Below, piece after piece: positions 50,471-59,686 of a stretch of DNA of 64,000 bases (the stretch's first letter is position 1; each line of letters begins with the position of its first letter). The position numbers and the translations under genes were made by a program. This DNA comes from Streptomyces finlayi (GTDB lineage: Bacteria; Actinomycetota; Actinomycetes; Streptomycetales; Streptomycetaceae). The stretch covers positions 1,984,001 to 2,048,000 of the forward strand of contig NZ_CP045702.1 of the NCBI RefSeq assembly GCF_014216315.1. The letters run 5' to 3'. The notes under the pieces were generated by a model that did not search any database, was not told where the DNA came from, and saw nothing but the letters and a program-made list of their open reading frames with translations.

Positions 50471-52102
50471 TCAGCCCTGGTGGGGGTAGGTGTAGTCGGT
50501 CGGCGGGACCAGCGTCTCCTTGATGGCGCGGGTCAGCGTCCAGCGCTGCAGGTTCTGCGGCGCACCGGCCTTGTCGTTCGTACCCGAGGCACGGCCGCCG
50601 CCGAAGGGCTGCTGGCCGACGACGGCGCCGGTCGACTTGTCGTTGATGTAGAAGTTGCCCGCGGCGTAGCGCAGCTTCTCCATCGTGCGGGCGGCCGCGG
50701 CGCGGTCGTTGGAGATGACCGCACCCGTCAGCGCGTAGTCGGACGCCGACTCCATCTGCTCAAGCATGGCGTCGTAGTTCTCGTCCTCGTAGACGTGGAT
50801 CGCGAGGATCGGCCCGAAGTACTCGGTCGTGAAGACCTCGTTCGACGGGTCCGAGCAGGCGATGACCGTCGGGCGGACGAAGTAGCCGACCGAGTCGTCG
50901 TACGTGCCGCCCGCGATGATCGTGCAGCTCGGGTCGGCCTTGGCACGGTCGATCGCGGCCTTGTTCTTCGCGAAGGAACGCTCGTCGATCACGGCGCCGA
51001 TGAAGTTCGACAGGTCGGTGACGTCACCCATGGCGATGCCGTCGACCTCGGCCGCGAACGCCTCCTTGAAACCGGAGTTCCAGATGGAGGCCGGGACGTA
51101 GGCGCGCGAGGACGCCGAGCACTTCTGGCCCTGGTACTCGAAGGAGCCACGGGTCAGCGCGGTCTTCAGGACGGCGTGGTCGGCGCTGGGGTGCGCGACG
51201 ACGAAGTCCTTGCCGCCGGTCTCGCCGACCAGTCGCGGGTATGTGCGGTACTTGGCGATGTTGTTGCCGACCGTCTTCCACAGGTGCTGGAAGGTCGGGG
51301 TCGAACCGGTGAAGTGGATACCGGCCAGATCGCGGTGGTTCAGCGCCACCTCGGAGACGGCGATGCCGTCACCTGTCACCAGGTTGATGACGCCCTTCGG
51401 CAGTCCGGCCTCCTCCAGGAGCTGCATCAGCAGCACGGCGGCGTGGGTCTGCGTGGGGGACGGCTTCCAGACCACCACGTTGCCCATGAGGGCGGGGGCG
51501 GTGGGCAGGTTGCCCGCGATGGCCGTGAAGTTGAACGGCGTGATCGCGTAGACGAAGCCCTCCAGCGGGCGGTGGTCCATACGGTTCCACACGCCCGGCG
51601 AGTTGGCCGGGGGCTGCTCGGCGAGAATCTGGCGCGCGTAGTGCACGTTGAAGCGCCAGAAGTCGACGAGCTCGCAGGGAGTGTCGATCTCGGCCTGCTG
51701 CGCGGTCTTCGACTGGCCGAGCATCGTGGAGGCGGCCAGCGTCTCGCGCCAGGGGCCGGCGAGCAGCTCGGCGGCGCGCAGGATGATCGCGGCGCGGTCG
51801 TCGAAGGCCATCGCGCGCCACGCCGGGGCGGCGGCGAGAGCGGCGTCGATGGCGTCCTGCGCGTCCTGCCGCGTGGCGCCGGCGAAGGTACCGAGGACCG
51901 CCTTGTGGTTGTGCGGCTGCACGACGTCGAAACGCTCACCGCCACCCATCCGCTTCTCGCCACCGATGGTCATCGGCAGGTCGATGGGGTTCTCGGCGAG
52001 CTCCTTGAGCTTCACTTCGAGGCGGGCGCGCTCGGGTGATCCGGGGGCGTAGGAACGGACCGGCTCGTTGACCGGCGCGGGGACCTGGGTAACAGCGTCC
52101 AT
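50471..52102 (-). CDS. pruA: L-glutamate gamma-semialdehyde (P5C) dehydrogenase
   Basis: 543 residues, aldehyde dehydrogenase fold. ITPFNFTAIAGNLPTAPALM, LVGETGGKDFVVAHPSAD and the catalytic Cys in YQGQKCSASSRAYVP. It performs the second step of proline breakdown, P5C to glutamate. ATG at 52102; 47 bp after putB in the same operon. Confidence 0.95.
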   Translation of the reverse strand: MDAVTQVPAPVNEPVRSYAPGSPERARLEVKLKELAENPIDLPMTIGGEKRMGGGERFDVVQPHNHKAVLGTFAGATRQDAQDAIDAALAAAPAWRAMAFDDRAAIILRAAELLAGPWRETLAASTMLGQSKTAQQAEIDTPCELVDFWRFNVHYARQILAEQPPANSPGVWNRMDHRPLEGFVYAITPFNFTAIAGNLPTAPALMGNVVVWKPSPTQTHAAVLLMQLLEEAGLPKGVINLVTGDGIAVSEVALNHRDLAGIHFTGSTPTFQHLWKTVGNNIAKYRTYPRLVGETGGKDFVVAHPSADHAVLKTALTRGSFEYQGQKCSASSRAYVPASIWNSGFKEAFAAEVDGIAMGDVTDLSNFIGAVIDERSFAKNKAAIDRAKADPSCTIIAGGTYDDSVGYFVRPTVIACSDPSNEVFTTEYFGPILAIHVYEDENYDAMLEQMESASDYALTGAVISNDRAAAARTMEKLRYAAGNFYINDKSTGAVVGQQPFGGGRASGTNDKAGAPQNLQRWTLTRAIKETLVPPTDYTYPHQG

Positions 52103-52149
52103 GAGTGCCTTGTCTCCTTGTATCAGCGGGTGGGGGTCAGCCGGGCAGG

Positions 52150-53076
52150 TCAGCCCTTGGTGAGGATGGAACGGCCGAAGAACAGCAGGTTGGCCGGCTT
52201 CTCCGCGAGACGGCGCATGAAGTAGCCGTACCAGTCGGTGCCGTACGCCGTGTAGACGCGCATCCGGTGGCCCTCGGCCGCGAGCCGGATCTGCTCGTCG
52301 CTGCGGATGCCGTACAGCATCTGGAACTCGTACTCGTCCAGTTTGCGCCCGGCCTTGCGGCCGAGCTCCTGGGTGATGGCGATGAGGCGGGGGTCGTGGG
52401 ACCCGATCATCGGGTAGCCCTGGCCGTCCATCAGGATCTTGATGACGCGGACGAACGCCTTGTCGATCTCGGCCCTGTCCTGGTACGCGACGGAGGCGGG
52501 CTCCTTGTAGGCGCCCTTCACGATGCGGACACGGCTGCCGGCGGCGGCCAGCCGGCGGGCGTCGTCCTCGGTGCGGAACAGGTACGCCTGGATCACACAG
52601 CCGGTCTGCGGGAAGTCCTTCCGCAGCTCCTCGTGGATGGTGAACATCGAGTCGAGGGTGGTGTGGTCCTCGGCGTCCAGGGTGACCGTGGTGCCGATCA
52701 CGGCGGCGGCCTCGACGACGGGGCGCACATTGGCGAGTGCCAGCTCGTGGCCGCCGTCCAGGGACTGGCCGAACATCGACAGCTTGACGGACATCTCGGC
52801 CTTGGTGCCGAGGCCCAGCTCCTTGAGCCGGCCGATCAGCTCCAGGTAGGCGTCCCGCGCGGCGGCGGCCTGCTCGGGGGTGGTGATGTCCTCACCCACG
52901 ACGTCGAGGGTGACCTCCAGGCCCTTGCCCGCGGCGTCCTTGACGATCGGGACGACCTGCTCGACGGTCTCACCGGCGATGAACCGGTCGACGACCTGCT
53001 TCGTGCCCGGCGCTGCCGAGATGAAACGACGCATCGTGTCGCTGCGTGACGCGGCGAGAATCACGGGACCCAGCAC
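52150..53076 (-). CDS. putB: proline dehydrogenase
   Basis: 308 residues, monofunctional flavin barrel. LDVVGEDITTPEQ, EMSVKLSMFGQSLD, LDAEDHTTLDS, RVRIVKGAYKEP and a YEFQMLYGIRSDEQ near the C-terminus. It oxidises proline to P5C and passes electrons to quinone. GTG at 53076 follows GGAGGTG; the upstream frame is spurious. Divergent from the PucR regulator across a 180-bp region with a perfect palindrome. Confidence 0.94.
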   Translation of the reverse strand: MLGPVILAASRSDTMRRFISAAPGTKQVVDRFIAGETVEQVVPIVKDAAGKGLEVTLDVVGEDITTPEQAAAARDAYLELIGRLKELGLGTKAEMSVKLSMFGQSLDGGHELALANVRPVVEAAAVIGTTVTLDAEDHTTLDSMFTIHEELRKDFPQTGCVIQAYLFRTEDDARRLAAAGSRVRIVKGAYKEPASVAYQDRAEIDKAFVRVIKILMDGQGYPMIGSHDPRLIAITQELGRKAGRKLDEYEFQMLYGIRSDEQIRLAAEGHRMRVYTAYGTDWYGYFMRRLAEKPANLLFFGRSILTKG

Positions 53077-53220
53077 GGGGCACCTCCACGGAATGAACGA
53101 ACGAAGGCTGTAGAGGCACGAAGCGACACGGACCGGTACAGCACGGAGAACCACCGTGAAATCTAAGGATCCCTCCGATCCTGTGCCATCGACACCTGTC
53201 ACGCATCTGTGGCCGGTACC

Positions 53221-53236
53221 TCAGACATATGTCTGA
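53221..53236. promoter_or_regulatory. palindromic operator between putB and pucR-type gene
   Basis: The perfect 16-bp palindrome TCAGACATATGTCTGA, 21 bp ahead of the regulator start and 145 bp from putB. Confidence 0.75.
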
Positions 53237-53256
53237 AGGGGTGCGAGAATGAGGGG

Positions 53257-54450
53257 GTGAAAGGCGATTACCAGGAGCTGGTCGACGAGATCTCCGCGCT
53301 GCTCGGCGCTCCGGCGGTCCTGGAGAACCGGGACTTCGGCCTGGTCGCCTTCGGTGCCCACGACAGCGACGACGACACCGCGATGGACCCCGTCCGCACC
53401 CGGTCGATCCTGACCCGGCGCTCCACACCGGCGGTCCGGGCCTGGTTCGAGGGCTTCGGCATCGCCCGCGCCACCGGCCCCGTCCGTATTCCGGCCGCCC
53501 CGGAGGCCGGTGTCTTCCGGGGCCGCATCTGCCTTCCGGTACGCCATCGGGGCGTCGTGCTCGGTTACGTGTGGTCCCTCGAAGCGGACCCCGGCCCGAC
53601 GGACGACCAGCTGACGGCGGCGATGGACGTGGCCTCCCGGATCGGGGCGCTGCTCTCCGACGAGGCGCGGGCGGGCACGGACCTGTCCCGGGAATTCGGT
53701 GCGGTCCTCACGGCGGAGCGCGGCTGGCAGCACGACATGGCGGTGGCCGCGCTGCGCGAGGCGCTCGGCCCGGACGCGGACGGCCTGCACACGGTGGTGT
53801 GCGTGAACCCGTGGGCGGACGAGACCCCTTCCGTACGTACGGTGCCGTCGGCGGCGGCCCTGTCCACGGTCGCGAACGCGGCGGGAGGCGCCGCGCCGAC
53901 GGGCGCACCCTCGCCCGAGCAGGCTCCCGCCTCGGGCACGGTGTCCCTGGCGGCGCTGGTCAGGCTGCGCTCGCCCGACGTCCTGGACCCGGCGACGACG
54001 GCGGCGGACCGGTTGCGCTCCGCCGCCGGACCGGGAGCCACGGCCGGAATCGCGGTCCCCCGGCGGGGCCTGGCGGAGCTGTCCGCCTCCTGGCACGAGG
54101 CCGTGTCCGCGTCCCGCGCCGCCACGGCCGAGACCCGCTTCGGGAAGGTCGCCGACTGGCGGGCCATCGGCCCGTACCGGCTGCTGACCTCGCTCCCCCG
54201 GCCCGTGGACGCCGCCCCCGACCCCGCTGTGCGCACCCTGCTGGCCCCGGCCCACAGCGAACTGGCCCGCACCGCCGAGGTGTTCCTCGACTGCGCGGGC
54301 CAGGCCGGCCGGACGGCCGCCGAGCTCGGCATCCACCGGCAGACGCTCTACTACCGGCTCTCCCGCGTCCACCAGCTGACGGGGCTCGACCTGAACGACG
54401 GCGAGGACCGGCTGCTGCTGCACATGGCCCTGAAGGCGGCACGCCTGTGA
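53257..54450 (+). CDS. PucR/CdaR-type regulator of proline utilisation
   Basis: 397 residues. The N-terminal part is a GAF-like sensory region (about 1-150); the C-terminus is the PucR helix-turn-helix (AGRTAAELGIHRQTLYYRLS, RVHQLTGLDL). Such regulators (PrnR/PrdR-like) activate proline catabolism in other actinobacteria. GTG at 53257 follows GAGGGG. Divergent placement to putB-pruA supports the role. Confidence 0.88.
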   Translation: MKGDYQELVDEISALLGAPAVLENRDFGLVAFGAHDSDDDTAMDPVRTRSILTRRSTPAVRAWFEGFGIARATGPVRIPAAPEAGVFRGRICLPVRHRGVVLGYVWSLEADPGPTDDQLTAAMDVASRIGALLSDEARAGTDLSREFGAVLTAERGWQHDMAVAALREALGPDADGLHTVVCVNPWADETPSVRTVPSAAALSTVANAAGGAAPTGAPSPEQAPASGTVSLAALVRLRSPDVLDPATTAADRLRSAAGPGATAGIAVPRRGLAELSASWHEAVSASRAATAETRFGKVADWRAIGPYRLLTSLPRPVDAAPDPAVRTLLAPAHSELARTAEVFLDCAGQAGRTAAELGIHRQTLYYRLSRVHQLTGLDLNDGEDRLLLHMALKAARL

Positions 54451-54500
54451 CGGACCCGCTCCGGGGCCCGCGTCCGGCCTGATCCGAACGAAGGCCCTAG

Positions 54501-54660
54501 GGTCCTGTCTGGAGTTCCAGCGCGGGAGAAGGAGCGGCGTCCGGTGCCGTCGAATCCAAGGCGGAGGAGGGAGCGATGGCGGAGCCCTCGCGACTGACGA
54601 CAACGCCGGAGGCGGCGGTGCCGGACGCCGCGACGCCGCGGGGGAACTCCAGACAGGACC
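54501..54660 (+). mobile_element. MITE, intact copy
   Basis: 160 bp with perfect 18-bp terminal inverted repeats (GGTCCTGTCTGGAGTTCC) and a TAG duplication on both sides (54498-54500, 54661-54663). No transposase. A short internal frame (MAEPSRLTTTPEAAVPDAAT and on) is open but probably not a gene. The truncated copy at 31092-31241 is almost identical. The autonomous partner is not in the window; TIR and TSD would suit an IS5-type element. Confidence 0.9.
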
Positions 54661-55202
54661 TAGCAGGCGTCGTCCTCCGGCAGCTCGACTATCGGCCGGT
54701 CGCTGACGGCGGCCGCCATGACCACGGGCGCGTCCCCGGCACTGTGCCCGGCGCTCACCGCCACCCACCGCTGTACGGCACCGGAGCCGTCGGCGCCCAC
54801 CGGCCCCCAGACCGTCAGGTCGCCGTAGCAGTCCTGCGCCAGCAGGGCGTCGAACAGCGGCGGCAGGGCCGCTCCCCGCTGCTTCCGGAACAGCGGTACA
54901 CGCAGGGCCACCCTGCGGTGGGCACCCCAGCGTCCGTCCAGCTCCCGGACGAGCGTGGCGAGGTGGGCGTCGGCGGCGTCCACGGCCTCGTTCCATCCTG
55001 GCCCGTACAGCCCGGTGAGCGGCTCGCCCTCCCACAGCGGCACGATCCGGAAGCCCTCGCCCCGCGTGGTGGTCCACTCCCCCGTGGCCGGATCGCCCAC
55101 GGCCACGGTCGGCCCGGCCGCCGGGACCCGCGCGGCCAGCAGCGCGTCGACGTCGGCGCTCGCGCGTACGGTGTCGAACTCCTCCCCAGCCCTGGCGCTC
55201 AC
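54660..55202 (-). CDS. hypothetical protein, second gene of an immunity-like pair
   Basis: 180 residues. Landmarks: EGEPLTGLYGPGWNEAVDAA, RWGAHRRVALRVPLFRKQRG, QRWVAVSAGHSAGDAP. Soluble, no signal or membrane segment. I recognise no family. GTG start overlaps the upstream gene by 4 bp (GTGA), so they are coupled. Its TAG stop is built from the TA of the MITE target and the first G of the MITE, so the original C-terminus may have been longer. Confidence 0.7.
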   Translation of the reverse strand: MSARAGEEFDTVRASADVDALLAARVPAAGPTVAVGDPATGEWTTTRGEGFRIVPLWEGEPLTGLYGPGWNEAVDAADAHLATLVRELDGRWGAHRRVALRVPLFRKQRGAALPPLFDALLAQDCYGDLTVWGPVGADGSGAVQRWVAVSAGHSAGDAPVVMAAAVSDRPIVELPEDDAC

Positions 55203-55912
55203 GGCGCGGCCCCCACCGGGCGCGGCAGCGCCTGGAGTGCCCCCGTCTCGCGCAGGCGCAGGTTGGCCCGCAGCACCGCCTGGACGTCACCGGGTGCGGC
55301 GATCTCCAGGAGTACGCCCTGGGAGCCCACCTCTTCGCGGGCGCCCGTGATGTCGTCGGGCAGCAGGGCGGCACGCGCCGAGGAGAGATAGCCGGTCCAG
55401 CCGACGGACGGCTCGTCGGGGGCGAAACCCCCTTCGTCCTCCAGGGCGTAGAGGACGTCGTCGTTGCTCACGCTCCCGAAGTCCGCCTCCCACACCTCGG
55501 CCACCGCCGTAAGAAGTGCGGCGTCGGGCACCTCCGCACCCTCGGGCGGCCGGATGCCGATGACGACTGCCTGGAGCAGGTACTCCGACGTACCGCCGGC
55601 CCGCCCGCTGACGTCGACCTTCCAGCCGGTCGCTCCCGCCGCGACGAACCGCATGCTGGTGCCCGTACGGTCCGACCAGCCGTCCGAGGCCTGGGCCGCG
55701 CGGACGGCGGCGAGCAGGGTCTCCTCGTCCGGCCGCAGGGCGGCGGCGGGCCCGGAGCCCGGCACGTTCCGCCAGGTCCCGTCGCGCCCGGCGCCTGCGC
55801 ACACGTCCGGCAGCAGTACGTCCAGCCGGTCGAGCGTCTGCTTCCATCGCCGTGCCAGCGCCTCCGCGCACTCCTGCCTGGGACCCCAGAATCCCCGCAC
55901 CGCACGCCGCAT
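55199..55912 (-). CDS. hypothetical protein resembling Imm52-type immunity proteins
   Basis: 237 residues. The opening RAVRGFWGPRQECAEALARR and the WEADFGSVSNDDVLYALEDE, GWTGYLSSARAALLPDDI segments resemble immunity proteins of polymorphic toxin systems (Imm52-like); this is pattern memory, not a search. No cognate toxin gene is adjacent. First gene of the pair. Confidence 0.55.
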   Translation of the reverse strand: MRRAVRGFWGPRQECAEALARRWKQTLDRLDVLLPDVCAGAGRDGTWRNVPGSGPAAALRPDEETLLAAVRAAQASDGWSDRTGTSMRFVAAGATGWKVDVSGRAGGTSEYLLQAVVIGIRPPEGAEVPDAALLTAVAEVWEADFGSVSNDDVLYALEDEGGFAPDEPSVGWTGYLSSARAALLPDDITGAREEVGSQGVLLEIAAPGDVQAVLRANLRLRETGALQALPRPVGAAP

Positions 55913-56007
55913 GCCTGCCTCCGTACCTCGCGCCGCTCTCTTCGTCGGTTCCGGACGCCTCGTCGGTTCCGGACGCTGTCACCCCAGGACGTTTCGCGCG
56001 CCCCCTG

Positions 56008-56601
56008 TCAGGAGACCCTGCCCTCCAGCACCGCCTTCAGTCCGTCGGTCAGGTCCTGCGCGGAGGGCGCGGACTCCCCGTCGGTCATCCACTGGACCAT
56101 CACCCCCGTGAGCAGGGCCTGACAGAACAGCCCCGCGACCCGCGCCCTTTCGGGATCGGCTTCGGGGTCGATGCCCAGCATGGTCCGGGCGAGACCGTTG
56201 CGCGCGTCGCCCTGCGGGCCCGCCAGCGCCTTCCGGAGGGCGGGATCGGTGTCGATCCGCGAGATGACCTCCAACTGGAGCTGCCAGACGGCACGGGTCT
56301 CCCCGTAGGAGCCGATGACCCGCTCCCAGACCTCACGGAACTGCCCGAACGGGTCCTCGGGCGCATCGGCCGCGGTCTTTGCGCCGAGCCGATCGGGCGC
56401 GTCCGTGGTGGTGTCGCCCCACTCCTCCGTCACCTGGAGGAAGGCCAGGTCGAGCAGCGCCTCCTTGGAGCCGTAGTGGTAGCCGATGGAGGCGAGGTTG
56501 GTGCCGGAGGCGGCCACGATGTCGCGTGCCGTCGTCCGGGCGTACCCCTTCTCCAGCAGGCAGCGCTTGGCGCCCTCGAGCAGATCCTCACGGTGTCCCA
56601 T
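56008..56601 (-). CDS. TetR-family regulator
   Basis: 197 residues. TetR helix-turn-helix (LEKGYARTTARDIVAASGTN, LASIGYHYGSKEALL) and a C-terminal dimer domain of the TetR_C_33-like group. The upstream inverted repeat suggests autoregulation. It lies between the immunity-like pair and serA with no obvious target neighbour; a transporter or oxidoreductase target elsewhere is possible. Confidence 0.87.
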   Translation of the reverse strand: MGHREDLLEGAKRCLLEKGYARTTARDIVAASGTNLASIGYHYGSKEALLDLAFLQVTEEWGDTTTDAPDRLGAKTAADAPEDPFGQFREVWERVIGSYGETRAVWQLQLEVISRIDTDPALRKALAGPQGDARNGLARTMLGIDPEADPERARVAGLFCQALLTGVMVQWMTDGESAPSAQDLTDGLKAVLEGRVS

Positions 56602-56616
56602 AAACGCAGCGTACCC

Positions 56617-56655
56617 GGCATACAGACAACCGTGTAAGACGGACGTCTATATGCC
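56617..56655. promoter_or_regulatory. inverted repeat upstream of the TetR gene
   Basis: GGCATACAGAC and GTCTATATGCC form an 11-bp inverted repeat (one mismatch) with a 17-bp centre. Inside lies the short palindrome AGACGGACGTCT (56637-56648). Confidence 0.55.
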
Positions 56656-56681
56656 AGGTACGGGGTGCGAGCGGCGGACGG

Positions 56682-58274
56682 TCAGTCGGTGAGGTTCACC
56701 GAACGGGCCGAGGCGGCGCCGATCTCCTCGGAGATGTCGGTCAGGACCTGCGGCGGAACGGTGTCGTCGACGGTGAGGACGACCAGCGCCTCGCCGCCCA
56801 CGTCCGCCCGCGAGACCTGCATGCCGGCGATGTTGAGCCCGGCCTCACCGAGGATGCGGCCGACCGCGCCGACGACACCCGGACGGTCCTGGTAGCGCAG
56901 CACGACCATGTGGTCGGCGAGCGCCAGGTCGACGTCGTAGTCGCCGATGGCCACGATCTTCTGGAGGTGCTTGGGGCCGGCCAGCGTGCCGGAGACCGCG
57001 ACCTCCTCGCCGCTCGACAGCGTGCCGCGGACGGTCACCACGTTGCGGTGGTCCGGCGACTCGGAGCTGGTGGTGAGGCGTACCTCGACACCGCGCTCCT
57101 GCGCGAAGAGCGGGGCGTTGACGTAGCTCACGGTCTCGTCGACGACGTCCTCGAAGACGCCCTTGAGAGCGGAGAGTTCGAGCACCTTCACGTCGTGCTG
57201 CGTGATCTCGCCGTACACCTCGACATCGAGGCGGGCCGCGACCTCGCCCGCGAGCGCGGTGAAGATCCGGCCGAGCTTCTCGGCGAGCGGCAGTCCGGGA
57301 CGGACGTCCTCGGCGATGACGCCGCCCTGGACGTTGACCGCGTCCGGCACGAGTTCACCGGCGAGGGCCAGACGCACGGACCTGGCGACCGCGATGCCCG
57401 CCTTCTCCTGGGCCTCGTCGGTCGAAGCTCCGAGGTGCGGGGTACAGACGACCTGGTCGAACTGGAACAGCGGGGAGTCCGTGCAGGGCTCCTTCGTGTA
57501 CACGTCCAGACCGGCGCCGGCGACGCGGCCCTCCTTGAGGGCGGAGGCCAGCGCCTCCTCGTCGACGATGCCGCCGCGGGCGGCGTTGACGATGCGTACG
57601 GAGGGCTTCACCTTGTGCAGCGCGTCGTCGCCGATGAGGCCGAGCGTCTCCGGCGTCTTGGGGAGGTGCACCGTGATGAAGTCGGCGACCTCGAGCAGCT
57701 CGTCGAGGGTGAGGAGCTTGACACCCATCTGCGCGGCACGCGCGGGCTGTACGTAGGGGTCGTACGCGACGATCTTCATACCGAAGGCCGACATGCGCTG
57801 CGCGACCAGGACACCGATGCGGCCGAGGCCGACGACGCCGAGGACCTTCTCGCTGAGCTCGACGCCCGTGTACTTGGAGCGCTTCCACTCGCCGTTCTTC
57901 AGGGCGGTGTTGGCCTGCGGGATGTTGCGCGCCGTGGCGACGAGCAGACCACAGGCCAGCTCGGCGGCGGTGACGATGTTGGAGGTCGGGGCGTTGACGA
58001 CCATCACGCCGGCCTTGGTGGCCGAGGAGACGTCGACGTTGTCCAGACCGACACCGGCGCGGGCGACGACCCGCAGCTTCTTGGCCGCGGCGATGGCTTC
58101 GGCGTCGACCTTGGTGGCGGAGCGCACCAGGATGGCGTCGACGTCGACGATCGCGGGGAGGAGTTCGGCGCGGTCCGCGCCGTTGCAGTGCCGGATCTCG
58201 AAATCCGGACCCAGAGCGTCGACCGTGGCGGGCGACAGCTCTTCAGCGATGAGTACGACAGGTTTCGAGCTCAC
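56682..58274 (-). CDS. serA: D-3-phosphoglycerate dehydrogenase
   Basis: 530 residues, long (type I) form. NAD site VVGLGRIGVLVAQRM, active-site Arg in ARAGVGLDNVD, Glu/His in NAARGGIVDEEAL and CTPHLGAST, then an intervening domain and a C-terminal ACT domain (RPGVVGAVGRILGEAGLNIA) for serine feedback. GTG at 58274 after GAGGACT; the earlier frame is leader. A 256-bp untranslated stretch lies upstream. Confidence 0.95.
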   Translation of the reverse strand: MSSKPVVLIAEELSPATVDALGPDFEIRHCNGADRAELLPAIVDVDAILVRSATKVDAEAIAAAKKLRVVARAGVGLDNVDVSSATKAGVMVVNAPTSNIVTAAELACGLLVATARNIPQANTALKNGEWKRSKYTGVELSEKVLGVVGLGRIGVLVAQRMSAFGMKIVAYDPYVQPARAAQMGVKLLTLDELLEVADFITVHLPKTPETLGLIGDDALHKVKPSVRIVNAARGGIVDEEALASALKEGRVAGAGLDVYTKEPCTDSPLFQFDQVVCTPHLGASTDEAQEKAGIAVARSVRLALAGELVPDAVNVQGGVIAEDVRPGLPLAEKLGRIFTALAGEVAARLDVEVYGEITQHDVKVLELSALKGVFEDVVDETVSYVNAPLFAQERGVEVRLTTSSESPDHRNVVTVRGTLSSGEEVAVSGTLAGPKHLQKIVAIGDYDVDLALADHMVVLRYQDRPGVVGAVGRILGEAGLNIAGMQVSRADVGGEALVVLTVDDTVPPQVLTDISEEIGAASARSVNLTD

Positions 58275-58530
58275 GAGAGTCCTCACATGTCCAGTGCGGA
58301 CGGCCGTCCCGACGGCCGCAGGCGGTGGAGGGGCTAGCCGCGTGGGAGACGCACGACACTGTGGGCCCTGACGCGTGTATGTGTTGAGAAGTGTAGTCAT
58401 GCAACAGAGCGCGCCTTGCGCCCCGGTGGAAGGATCACCCACACGAGGGTGGACGACTTGTACACACATTCGATGCAGCCGCTTCCACCTCCGCTGTCCG
58501 CAGTGACACGGAAGCCGGGACGGGCGGTGT

Positions 58531-58565
58531 GCCGCGGGGGCGGACCATCGGTCCGCCCCCGCGGC
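58531..58565 (-). terminator. terminator of ilvBNC operon
   Basis: A perfect 16-bp stem (GCCGCGGGGGCGGACC and its complement) with a 3-base loop, 8 bp beyond ilvC. The rest of the 298-bp gap to serA is serA leader and promoter. Confidence 0.9.
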
Positions 58566-58572
58566 GGAGGAC

Positions 58573-59574
58573 TTACGCGTCCTCGTCGTTCACCCAGCTC
58601 ATGAGCTTGCGCAGCTCACGGCCCGTGGTCTCCAGCAGGTGGTCGCTGTCGGCCTTCTTGTACTCGTTGTACTTGGGCAGACCGTTGTGGTATTCGGCCA
58701 TCCAGGCGTTGGCGAAGGTGCCGTCCTGGATCTCGGTGAGGACCTTCTTCATCTCGGCCTTGGTGGCGTCCGTGATGATCCGCGGACCGGTGACGTAGTC
58801 GCCCCACTCGGCGGTCTCCGAGATGGACCAGCGCATCTTCTCCAGGCCGCCCTCGTACATGAGGTCCACGATGAGCTTCAGCTCGTGGAGGCACTCGAAG
58901 TACGCGATCTCCGGCTGGTAACCGGCCTCGGTCAGGGTCTCGAAACCGGCCTTGACCAGGGCGGCGGTGCCACCGCAGAGGACGGCCTGCTCACCGAACA
59001 GGTCGGTCTCGGTCTCCTCGGTGAAGGTCGTCTTGATGACGCCGGCGCGCGTGCCGCCGATGCCCTTCGCGTACGAGAGGGCGAGGGCCAGGCCCGTGCC
59101 GGTGGCGTCCTGCTCGACGGCCACGATGCACGGGACGCCGCGGCCCTCCTCGTACTGGCGGCGGACGAGGTGGCCCGGGCCCTTCGGGGCGACCATGCAG
59201 ACGTCGACGTTGGCCGGCGGCTTGATGAAGCCGAAGCGGATGTTCAGTCCGTGGCCGAAGAAGAGCGCGTCTCCGTCCTTGAGGTTGTCCTTGATGGACT
59301 CCTCGTAGACCTGGGCCTGGATCGGGTCCGGGACGAGGATCATGATGACGTCCGCCTCGGCGCTGGCCTCGGCGGGCGTCACCACGCGCAGGCCCTGCTC
59401 CTCGGCCTTGGCCTTGGACTTCGAGCCCTCGTGCAGACCGACGCGGACGTCGACGCCGGAGTCACGGAGCGACAGCGCGTGGGCGTGGCCCTGGCTGCCG
59501 TAGCCGATGACCGCGACCTTGCGGCCCTGGATGATGGACAGGTCGGCATCGTCGTCGTAGAACAGCTCGGCCAC
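58573..59574 (-). CDS. ilvC: ketol-acid reductoisomerase
   Basis: 333 residues, class I. Rossmann motif VIGYGSQGHAHAL, NADPH-type loop GLHEGSKSKAKAEE, metal and catalytic residues in ETETDLFGEQAVLCGG and near YFECLHELKLIVDLMYEGG. Common step of valine, leucine and isoleucine synthesis. 112 bp after ilvN. Confidence 0.97.
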   Translation of the reverse strand: MAELFYDDDADLSIIQGRKVAVIGYGSQGHAHALSLRDSGVDVRVGLHEGSKSKAKAEEQGLRVVTPAEASAEADVIMILVPDPIQAQVYEESIKDNLKDGDALFFGHGLNIRFGFIKPPANVDVCMVAPKGPGHLVRRQYEEGRGVPCIVAVEQDATGTGLALALSYAKGIGGTRAGVIKTTFTEETETDLFGEQAVLCGGTAALVKAGFETLTEAGYQPEIAYFECLHELKLIVDLMYEGGLEKMRWSISETAEWGDYVTGPRIITDATKAEMKKVLTEIQDGTFANAWMAEYHNGLPKYNEYKKADSDHLLETTGRELRKLMSWVNDEDA

Positions 59575-59686
59575 TGGGTCTTCTCCTTGGTGTGCAGGTG
59601 TTGCGTCCCACCGTACGGCGGGGTGCGTCGAATACGTTGTCGGGTCTCGCCATGCGAGCGGCGGAGCGGCGGCGGAGCGCCCGTTC

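Noticed and set aside
54576..54663. Short frame MAEPSRLTTTPEAAVPDAAT inside the MITE
   Set aside because: Both copies are so recent that an open frame is not evidence for a protein; it is too short to be a transposase.
53221..55374. 717-residue - strand frame spanning the PucR-type gene and the MITE
   Set aside because: It crosses an operator, a MITE and part of another gene; Arg-rich shadow.
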